Shown here: positions 1 through 5,914 of the stretch, piece by piece
Layout: every line of letters starts with the position of its first letter
How positions within the stretch are numbered: position 1 is the stretch's first letter
Assembly: GCA_903889965.1 (NCBI GenBank)
Contig: CAISZM010000003.1
Coordinates: 1 to 54,833, forward strand
Source of the DNA: an uncultured Elusimicrobia bacterium
Lineage (GTDB): Bacteria > Elusimicrobiota > Elusimicrobia > Elusimicrobiales > UBA9959
Length of the DNA: 54,833 nt
Direction of reading: 5' to 3'
Program-made: the position numbers and the translations under genes
The notes under the pieces: generated by a model
What the model was told of the DNA's origin: nothing
Databases searched by the model: none
Seen by the model: the letters and a program-made list of their open reading frames with translations, nothing else

Positions 1-779
1 GCGCTCTCCATGCTGTTGGAGACCTTGAACGAGCCGCCCGACTTCTTCGCGTTGTCGCCGGCCACCTTGATGGTCTCGGGCAGCAGGTCGTACCCTTCGG
101 GGTAGGCCAGCTCCACGTTCATGCCGTAGCGGGTCATCAGGGCTATGACGCCCTGCGGGACGGAAAGCGGCTTGCCGTAGCTGGGAGAGTAGGCCCAGGT
201 CATGGCTATCTTCCGGCCCTTCAGCTTGTCGAAACCGCCGAAATGGTTCTTTATGAAAAGCATGTCCGACATCGACTGCGTGGGATGGTCCAGGTCGCAC
301 TGGAGGTTGACCACGGCCGGGCGCTGGTTCAGCACCCCGTTCTTAAAACCGTCGTCGAGGGCCTTGGCCACTTCCTTCATATAGGTGTGGCCCTTGCCGA
401 TGAACATGTCGTCCCTTATGCCTATGGCCTCGGTCAGGAAGGAGATCATATTGGCCGTTTCGCGCACGGTTTCGCCGTGTGCTATCTGCGATTTGCCCTC
501 GTCCAGGTCCTGCACGGCCAGCCCCAGCAGGTTGCAGGCGGAGGCGAAGGAGAACCTGGTGCGGGTGGAATTGTCCCGGAAGTTCGAGACGGCGAGCCCC
601 GTCTTGAACATGTCGAGCGGGATGTTCAGGGAGTGCAGTTCCTTAAGCAGCTCGGCTATCAGGAAGACGGACTTAAGTTCCTTGTCGGATTTTTCCCAGG
701 TCAGCAGGAAATCCCTGCCTTGCATGTCGGCGCCAAGGCCGGCCAGTTCGGTTAAATACTTTTCGATATCGATGGACAT
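1..779 (-). CDS. ygeW: YgeW-type knotted carbamoyltransferase (partial, C-terminus outside window)
   Basis: N-terminal ~259 residues; the gene runs off the left edge. The translation closely matches E. coli YgeW as remembered: it has the carbamoyl-phosphate loop FRDNSTRTRFSFASA, then QDLDEGKSQIAHGETVRET, NLQCDLDHPTQSMSD and AMTWAYSPSYGKPLSVPQG. YgeW belongs to the aspartate/ornithine carbamoyltransferase superfamily but is a separate knotted clade whose substrate is unsettled. It is encoded with ygeX, ygeY and selenium-dependent hydroxylase genes, a cluster linked to anaerobic purine or urate breakdown. The start ATG at 779 follows GGAGATAAAAA. A ygeY homologue lies upstream on the same strand. 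The family assignment is strong; the reaction is not known. Confidence 0.9.
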   Translation of the reverse strand, partial: MSIDIEKYLTELAGLGADMQGRDFLLTWEKSDKELKSVFLIAELLKELHSLNIPLDMFKTGLAVSNFRDNSTRTRFSFASACNLLGLAVQDLDEGKSQIAHGETVRETANMISFLTEAIGIRDDMFIGKGHTYMKEVAKALDDGFKNGVLNQRPAVVNLQCDLDHPTQSMSDMLFIKNHFGGFDKLKGRKIAMTWAYSPSYGKPLSVPQGVIALMTRYGMNVELAYPEGYDLLPETIKVAGDNAKKSGGSFKVSNSMES

Positions 780-862
780 TTTTTATCTCCAGGTGTTTTC
801 AACATTAAGCATGGCCGCAATTATTTTACAAAAAAGGCCCGGGCACTGAAGCACTCCCGCGG

Positions 863-952
863 TTATTTCTGGACGAACTCCAAGCGGAAGGTATAGCCGC
901 TGTTCGGCTGCGTTTCAACCACCTCGCTGCTTATAACGGGTATGCCGCTGCC
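863..952 (-). pseudogene. In-frame continuation of the repeat protein beyond its TAG
   Basis: 29 sense codons and a TAA directly follow the TAG at 953-955 in the same frame. The encoded peptide aligns with the repeats of the upstream ORF: GSGIPVI matches GAGLPVV and GLGLI, QPNSGYTF matches TPNSDYVA, and FRLEF matches FTIEY. This looks like the severed C-terminal part of one gene, not an independent ORF; no start or ribosome-binding site is seen. Confidence 0.55.
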
Positions 953-1558
953 CTAAAAAACGGCAAGACTACCTTCCAACGCCGCCTGCGCCTCGCCCTT
1001 GAAGGTGAAACGCTGGTTGCTCTGGTAGGTTTTCACGCTAAGGAGCGACGCGAACTCTATTTTGGCTACATAATCGCTGTTGGGGGTGTTCTCCGCGACT
1101 TTTCCGCGGATCAATCCGAGCCCGGCGGCCCTAAGCACGCCCTCCATCTTCTCAAGGTAAGCCTGCGCCTCGGTCTTGAAAGCAAAACGCTCGCGGCCGA
1201 CATAGGTTTTAATGGGGAGGAGCGGGAGGTATTCTATGGTGAAGGAATAACCGCCGTAAGGCGAGACACCAGCGTAACTCGCGACCACCGGCAGCCCCGC
1301 GCCGTTCATGTTCGCGGCCGTTCTTTCCATCTCGGCCCGCGCCTGGGAAATCATGTCATAGCTATCCCGGGTGGTGTACACGGCAACGCCGGCGGGCTGG
1401 GGGAGGGCTTTATCTGCCGCGCCGGTAAAAGAGGTCTCCGCGGCCTTCACATCGGCCGGCTTCATCGACTGCAGGTCCGCGGCGGTGGGCCCGGGGACAT
1501 ATGCCCCGGCGGAAGCGGCCATCGCTATTATGACCAGGAAAGACGATATTTTTTCCAT
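953..1558 (-). CDS. Secreted protein with tandem ~55-residue repeats, third repeat interrupted by TAG
   Basis: 201 residues from the ATG at 1558, preceded by GGAGAG; a longer ORF upstream is rejected because the signal peptide (MEKISSFLVIIAMAASAGA) starts here. After the export signal come two related repeats: residues ~80-135, with GAGLPVVASY, YSFTIEYLPLLPIKTY and RFAFK, and ~136-195, with AAGLGLIRGKV, YVAKIEFASLLSVKTY and RFTFK. The frame stays open past the TAG (953-955) for 29 more codons to a TAA at 863-865. Those codons encode GSGIPVISSEV and YTFRLEF, which continue a third repeat. The family is not recognised. The intact form was probably ~231 residues; the stop may be a nonsense mutation, a sequencing error or recoding. 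Confidence 0.7.
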   Translation of the reverse strand: MEKISSFLVIIAMAASAGAYVPGPTAADLQSMKPADVKAAETSFTGAADKALPQPAGVAVYTTRDSYDMISQARAEMERTAANMNGAGLPVVASYAGVSPYGGYSFTIEYLPLLPIKTYVGRERFAFKTEAQAYLEKMEGVLRAAGLGLIRGKVAENTPNSDYVAKIEFASLLSVKTYQSNQRFTFKGEAQAALEGSLAVF

Positions 1559-1711
1559 GAACTCTCCATATCCGAAATTTGCTGCTTTAATTTTACAATC
1601 TTCGGGCGGTGAAATCATAAGGCATAAGGCCCAATTCAGCGTAGGCCTTTCCGCCGGCACAACATAGGCCTTTAGCTGACTGCGCGGAGGTCAAAAGGCG
1701 TCCTTTATAAT

Positions 1712-1924
1712 ATGATGAGTACGCCGAACGGCACATTCAACGATCCCGAAGTCAGATATTTATGGAAGCCCTCGCATGACAGCGAATACAGCCCCGCGGC
1801 GGCGGCGCTGGATAAATTTCTGTATTGGTGCGATAGCTTGGTCCGGGAGGGCAAGCTGGATTACGCTACGCACAAGAAGGTGCGGGAACTCTCCGCAAAG
1901 AACCACTCCGGCCGCGGGGGATAA
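1712..1924 (+). CDS. Small hypothetical protein (70 aa)
   Basis: A short soluble ORF of 70 residues (or 69 from the second ATG at 1715) on the strand opposite its neighbours. The codon choice (GCG, GGC, CTG, GAG, AAG) resembles that of genuine genes in this window. Residues 28-62 (DKFLYWCDSLVREGKLDYATHK... region) look helical, with a charged C-terminus rich in Gly/Arg/Ser. No Shine-Dalgarno lies at a normal distance (GGAGG is ~21 nt away), and a TATAAT at 1706-1711 abuts the ATG, which does not fit a normal promoter for this start. I recognise no family. It may be real or a chance ORF. Confidence 0.4.
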   Translation: MMSTPNGTFNDPEVRYLWKPSHDSEYSPAAAALDKFLYWCDSLVREGKLDYATHKKVRELSAKNHSGRGG

Positions 1925-1951
1925 GGTCTCCCCCGCCCGGCCGGGAAACTT

Positions 1952-3142
1952 TTACAGATACTGCGGCAGTGCCGCGTAGAAAGCCGCGGCCTTCACCAGG
2001 TCGCCGGCCGGCATATTCTCGTTGACCGTGTGGGCGTAGATCTCGTTCGAAGGGCCGAAACCTATGGTCGGTATGCCCAGCCGCCCGGCCGAGGCCACGC
2101 CGTTGGTCGAGAACACCCATTTATCCACCACCGGCGCCTTATTCAGAGCCACCTTTCCCGCCTCCACGCCGGCCAGCACCAGCTTATGGTCCGCCGGCAG
2201 CACCCAGGTGGGAAAATATTTTTCCTGGCTGACCTTCAGACCGGTCCAGGCTACCGCGTCATATTGCAGGACTTGCACGCGCGCACCGCATTTCTTCACG
2301 GAGGGCAGGCGCTGGATCTCGGCCACCGAGCTCTTCAGCGTCTCGCCTATGGTCAGGCGGCGGTCCAGGTAAATGGTGCATTCGTCGGGCACGGCATTAT
2401 AGGAAGGCGTCTTGCACTCTATGCAGGTGACGGCCACGGTGCCTTTGCCGATGAACTTATCCACCTTCAGCTTCTTGTTGAGGGCGGTGATCTCCTTAAC
2501 GATGTCGGACATCTTCACCACGGCATTGTCGCCGCGCTCGGGGGCGGAGGCGTGGCAGGAGCGGCCCTTGGTGACCACCTTCATCTCCATCCGGCCGCGG
2601 TGTCCGCGGTAGACCGCGAGGTTGGTGGGCTCGGTTATCACCACGTAATCCGGGCGCAGATGCTCCTTGTTTATCAGGTGCAGGAGGGGCAGGCCGTCGC
2701 AATCCTCTTCCATCACTGAGCCTACGACCATCAGGGTATAATCGCCTTCCAGCTTCAGGTCCTTTATGATCTTCCCGGCGTAGACCATCGAGGCCATGGA
2801 CAGCTTCTGGTCGGTGGCGCCGCGGCCGTAAATGGTGTCGTTCTTGTAGAGTCCGGCGAAGGGGTCTATCTTCCAGGCGGTCTTGTCGCCTATGCCGACG
2901 GTGTCGATGTGGGCGTCCATCATTATTTTCTTCCTGCCGTGCCCGAGGAAACCGATGATATTGCCCATGCGGTCGATTTTCACCTTGTCGAAGCCGACCT
3001 TGAGCATCTCCTTCTTTATAAGGGCGACGAGGGCGCCCTCCTGGCAGGAGAAACTGGGCGTGCGCACGATATTCCTGGCGAAGGCCACTATATCCTTCTT
3101 GTATCCCTCGGCGGCCTTGCGTATAAGTTCAGCTTTGTTCAT
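1952..3142 (-). CDS. ygeY: YgeY-type M20 family hydrolase
   Basis: 396 residues, full length for YgeY. It is an M20/ArgE/DapE-type zinc hydrolase: MDAHIDTVGIG carries the first metal His and Asp, GRGATDQKLSMASMVYAG the bridging Asp region, VMEEDCDGL the catalytic Glu pair, TEPTNLAVYRGHRGR the dimerisation/lid start, and KWVFSTNGV and PTIGFGPSNEIYAHT the C-terminal His. These strings are close to E. coli YgeY, the selenium-metabolism-linked hydrolase often encoded beside ygeW and ygeX. Start ATG at 3142 follows GGAGGGATC. No ygeX (diaminopropionate ammonia-lyase) lies between ygeY and ygeW here; it may lie beyond the left edge. The substrate is uncertain. Confidence 0.9.
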   Translation of the reverse strand: MNKAELIRKAAEGYKKDIVAFARNIVRTPSFSCQEGALVALIKKEMLKVGFDKVKIDRMGNIIGFLGHGRKKIMMDAHIDTVGIGDKTAWKIDPFAGLYKNDTIYGRGATDQKLSMASMVYAGKIIKDLKLEGDYTLMVVGSVMEEDCDGLPLLHLINKEHLRPDYVVITEPTNLAVYRGHRGRMEMKVVTKGRSCHASAPERGDNAVVKMSDIVKEITALNKKLKVDKFIGKGTVAVTCIECKTPSYNAVPDECTIYLDRRLTIGETLKSSVAEIQRLPSVKKCGARVQVLQYDAVAWTGLKVSQEKYFPTWVLPADHKLVLAGVEAGKVALNKAPVVDKWVFSTNGVASAGRLGIPTIGFGPSNEIYAHTVNENMPAGDLVKAAAFYAALPQYL

Positions 3143-3306
3143 GATCCCTCCATTGTAATGTAGCTAAATAAAAATCCAGAATCGGCCCGTATATCATATG
3201 CGCTGGGCCTGCCCGGATCCTAACTATTAAACCCTTCGCAACAAATCCGGAAGCGCACCTATATTCTATTTAATGGCGGGCGGGTTGTAAATTTTCAACT
3301 GCTGCT

Positions 3307-3699
3307 TCAGAAGAATACGACCTTAAATTCGGCCTTGAATTTCTCTTTGAGGAAAGCGGCGGCTTCGCGGACGATGAAATCGAAATCCTCGCGGTCCTTG
3401 GCGGAGGAGGACAGAAAGGCCCCGGAATTGGTCAGGCCCAGGACGTACCCTCCGGCGGGGATCTCGCCGGGCAGGGAGCGCAGACAGTCCAGCAATGCGT
3501 CCCAGTTCCTGCCGAAATAAGAGGGAAAGCGGAAAGCGTCCGCCAGCGTCCCCATGAGCGCGGCCTTGTCGGGTATGGCCGCCCCGTCCGCCATGGCCGT
3601 AAAATAAGCCGGCGGAGGGAACATTTTATGTATCCCCTCCGCCGTCAAGCCGCGTCCCCGCAGGTCCAGAAATACCTCTTCCTTCCCGGCCGGGGCCAT
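3307..3699 (-). CDS. Barstar-family ribonuclease inhibitor
   Basis: 130 residues, slightly longer than barstar (~90). It has the barstar fold signature: an initial beta strand FLDLRGRGLT, an Asp/Lys helix (IPDKAALMGTLADAF) and the diagnostic FPSYFGRNWDALLDCLRSL. No signal peptide, as expected for a cytoplasmic inhibitor. Its ATG is four bases after the stop of the secreted RNase gene, so the two are probably translationally coupled. The likely role is to bind and block the neighbouring RNase before export, as barstar does for barnase; the pairing is inferred from position and family. Confidence 0.88.
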   Translation of the reverse strand: MAPAGKEEVFLDLRGRGLTAEGIHKMFPPPAYFTAMADGAAIPDKAALMGTLADAFRFPSYFGRNWDALLDCLRSLPGEIPAGGYVLGLTNSGAFLSSSAKDREDFDFIVREAAAFLKEKFKAEFKVVFF

Positions 3700-3703
3700 G
3701 GCC

Positions 3704-4297
3704 CTATCTCACCACGGTAAGCAGTATAAAATGAGCGTAATGGTCGGGTGTGTAATAGATATGTTCCCCGCCGCCGATTATGATCCGTTCGGAACCGCGC
3801 GCGCTCAGGTCCGGGGCTACCTGGTAGGTTGTGCCCCCTATAACCACCACGTGAGGGGCGTCGCCGGTAAGCAGCGTGTATTCCTTATAGTAGCCCATGG
3901 GCTGAACGGGCAGCCGGCCTTCCCTGTTGGTGAAGGTCGCGCCGTCCTGCGAGTAAGGCAGGTGAACGCCCCCGCAGATATCCGAAAGCAGCTTCATTAT
4001 ATCCTGCACGCGCGCCGCGTCCTGTATGACCGGCGTGAATTCCCGGCCGGGGGCGGGAGCCGCGCTCTTGTCAGCGGACTGGACCTTTTCTACCGGCGCC
4101 TCGGGCAGAGCTATCGTTCCGGGATCGGGCAGGGAAACCGGGTTACTGAACATTTTCCCGCAGAGGAGTTCGGATATCACTACGCCGCCGCCGTCTTTGG
4201 CCGGGGCAGCGCCGATGCCGGAGGCTAACAAAACGGAAGGGAACGCCAAGGCAAGCGCAGCCGCCGCCTTAAGCCACAAGCTTTTATTTTTAAGCAT
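3704..4297 (-). CDS. Secreted guanyl-specific ribonuclease, RNase Sa/barnase (N1/T1) family
   Basis: 197 residues: signal peptide (~1-26), a Pro/Ala linker, then a catalytic domain from ~95 that closely follows Streptomyces RNase Sa: LPYSQDGATFTNREGRLP, then MGYYKEYTLLT, then SERIIIGGGEHIYYTPDHYAHF. The general base Glu sits in YKEYT, the phosphate-binding Arg in SERII and the general acid His in PDHY, so all key residues are present. An insert of ~17 residues (from GDAPHVVV to PDLSAR) separates the Glu strand from the Arg strand. Start follows AAAAGGAAAAA. The family cleaves single-stranded RNA 3' of guanosine, outside the cell. The barstar gene follows immediately. A sequence motif upstream (4375-4399) recurs before the two C11 peptidases. 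Confidence 0.9.
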   Translation of the reverse strand: MLKNKSLWLKAAAALALAFPSVLLASGIGAAPAKDGGGVVISELLCGKMFSNPVSLPDPGTIALPEAPVEKVQSADKSAAPAPGREFTPVIQDAARVQDIMKLLSDICGGVHLPYSQDGATFTNREGRLPVQPMGYYKEYTLLTGDAPHVVVIGGTTYQVAPDLSARGSERIIIGGGEHIYYTPDHYAHFILLTVVR

Positions 4298-4374
4298 TTT
4301 TTCCTTTTACCGGTTCCTGCGCCATGTTACGCAGGTATAGTTTAAGGTATTTAAACATTAAGCCAAGGGCACAA

Positions 4375-4399
4375 AGGCCTAAAATACCCTGAGTTAAAA
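4375..4399 (-). promoter_or_regulatory. Shared upstream motif, copy 1 (RNase/barstar operon)
   Basis: Plus-strand AGGCCTAAAATACC followed two bases later by GAGTTAAAA. Near-identical sequence occurs upstream of the C11 peptidase at 41273 (AGGTCTAAAGGACC, then three bases, then GAGTTAAAA), and a looser copy at 42908. All three sit upstream of genes for secreted enzymes. Possibly a regulator site; the protein that binds it is unknown. Confidence 0.4.
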
Positions 4400-4422
4400 G
4401 GCCCACACGGAGCGGCTGCGCG

Positions 4423-5724
4423 TCAGAGCAGTTCCGCGATAAGACCGGCCAGCTGGCTGCGCTCGGTTTTCGTGAAGGTCAGATGACCGTACAGCTTCTG
4501 TCCGCGCATCCTGTCCACGATATAGGTCAGGCCGTTGGAGGCGATGTCCAGGTAGGGATTGTCTATCTGGTAAGGGTCGCCGGTGACGACCACCTTGGTG
4601 CCCTCGCCGGCGCGGGAAAGTATGGTCTTTATCTCGTGCGGGGTCAGGTTCTGCGCGTCGTCCACTATCATATACTGCTTCGGCAGGGTACGGCCGCGTA
4701 TGTGGGTTACCGAGGCGATCTCTATTTTCTCGTTCTGCAGCAGGTATTCGAATTTTTCCAGGGCGCCCTCGGGATGGCGCTTGTCCATGGCGAACTCTAA
4801 ATTATCGTAGATGGCGCCCATCCAGGTGGACAGTTTTTCCTCTTTGGTTCCGGGGATGTAGCCGATGTCCTTGCCGACCGGGACTATCGGGCGGCAGATA
4901 ATGAGCTTGCGGTAGACGTTCTCTTCCACGGCCTTCTGCAGGCCGCAGACCAGCGTCACAAGGGTTTTGCCGGTGCCGGCGGCGCCTATCAGAGTGACCA
5001 GCTTTACCGAGTCGTCAAGCAGCAGTTCCATGGCGCAGCGCTGTTCCTTGTTGAGCGGGCGGATGCCCCACGGGGCGGGTTCGGGGTTAAGCGCCCGTAT
5101 CTTGGAGGGGTCAGTGGGATCTACGCGGCCCAGCGCGGATTTTTTGGGATCTTCCTTCGAATGCATCACCACGAATTCGTTCGGCGACAGGTTCTCGTCC
5201 GGGCTGGCGATGAAATGGTCCTTGTAGAACTTATCCAGGTCGGCGGAACCCATTTCTATGGAAACAAGGCCGGGGTACAGTTCGTCCACGTTCACCTTGC
5301 CGGACTCATAGTCCTCCGCTTTCAGGCCCACGGCCTCGGCTTTAAGGCGCAGGTTTATGTCCTTGGTGACCAGTATGGCGCTGTGTTTTTTCTTTTCGTA
5401 CCAGTAGGCGGTGTTCAATATGCGGTTATCCATCTCCTGCAGCTTGAATTCCACGGGCAGGGCCTGCGGGTGGTCCAGGCCGACTATCAGCGTGCCGCCG
5501 GCCTCGGTCTTGACGCCCACGTTGAGCTTGCCCTTTGTCCGGAATTCGTCAAGCTTGCGGGAAACTATGCGGGCGCTCTTCCCGCGTTCGTCAGCGGCGG
5601 ACTTAAAGGTATCCAGTTCCTCTATGACCGATATCGGCACAACTACGGTATTGTCTTCGAATTTGGTGAACGAGAGCGGATCGTGTATCAGGACGTTGGT
5701 GTCAAGGATGTAGACTTTTTTCAT
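4423..5724 (-). CDS. PIN domain-PhoH family ATPase (PhoH2/YlaK type)
   Basis: 433 residues, a full-length PIN-PhoH fusion. The N-terminal PIN nuclease domain (~1-140) shows the acidic set LDTNVLIHDP, ISVIEELDTF and ILVTKDINLRL. The C-terminal PhoH ATPase (~220-433) has Walker A GAAGTGKTLVTLV and Walker B YMIVDDAQNLTPHE. PhoH2 proteins of this architecture are reported to unwind and cleave RNA; some act in toxin-antitoxin pairs. No antitoxin-like ORF precedes it. Start ATG at 5724 is preceded by GGAG ten bases upstream, and an extended -10 (TGC TAAAAT) lies at 5770-5778. It is divergent from bamA. Confidence 0.9.
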   Translation of the reverse strand: MKKVYILDTNVLIHDPLSFTKFEDNTVVVPISVIEELDTFKSAADERGKSARIVSRKLDEFRTKGKLNVGVKTEAGGTLIVGLDHPQALPVEFKLQEMDNRILNTAYWYEKKKHSAILVTKDINLRLKAEAVGLKAEDYESGKVNVDELYPGLVSIEMGSADLDKFYKDHFIASPDENLSPNEFVVMHSKEDPKKSALGRVDPTDPSKIRALNPEPAPWGIRPLNKEQRCAMELLLDDSVKLVTLIGAAGTGKTLVTLVCGLQKAVEENVYRKLIICRPIVPVGKDIGYIPGTKEEKLSTWMGAIYDNLEFAMDKRHPEGALEKFEYLLQNEKIEIASVTHIRGRTLPKQYMIVDDAQNLTPHEIKTILSRAGEGTKVVVTGDPYQIDNPYLDIASNGLTYIVDRMRGQKLYGHLTFTKTERSQLAGLIAELL

Positions 5725-5769
5725 TGCCGTATTCTCCAGAGCCGCCGCTGTCGTTTTAAAACACGGCCT

Positions 5770-5778
5770 ATTTTAGCA
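5770..5778 (-). promoter_or_regulatory. Extended -10 promoter for the PIN-PhoH gene
   Basis: Read on the minus strand: TGC followed by TAAAAT, an extended -10 element 46 bases before the phoH-like start. No convincing -35 is visible, which is usual for extended -10 promoters. Confidence 0.4.
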
Positions 5779-5818
5779 TAAAAAATTACGGGGCCGGGGC
5801 GCGCGGGGGCGCCCGCCC

Positions 5819-5847
5819 TTAAACAGGCCCGTCAAAAATAGTAAGAT
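5819..5847 (+). promoter_or_regulatory. Candidate sigma70 promoter for bamA operon
   Basis: TTAAAC at 5819-5824, a 17-base spacer and TAAGAT at 5842-5847, about 67 bases before the bamA ATG. Spacing is ideal and both boxes are moderate matches. It is divergent from the phoH-like promoter in the same 190-base intergenic region. Confidence 0.4.
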
Positions 5848-5914
5848 ATCCCTATCTGGGCCCCGGTGCCGCGCCTCACCCGGCAGCGGCCCGGCGCTTA
5901 CTTTAAGGATAACA

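Noticed and set aside
1-779. Ornithine or aspartate carbamoyltransferase (argF/pyrB)
   Set aside because: The carbamoyl-phosphate loop is shared, but the rest matches YgeW segment by segment, and ygeY is nearby.
953-955. TAG as a standard recoded sense codon in this genome
   Set aside because: Other genes in the window end at TAG (for example the RNase gene at 3704-3706), so TAG is a normal stop here; the case at 953 needs a local explanation.
1706-1711. Perfect TATAAT as promoter of the small ORF at 1712
   Set aside because: It touches the ATG, so transcription would begin inside the ORF. No -35 is present at normal spacing. Probably chance, or a promoter for something else.
4423-5724. PhoH2-type toxin-antitoxin operon
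   Set aside because: In described cases an antitoxin-like ORF precedes phoH2. Here the upstream 190 bases hold only divergent promoters.
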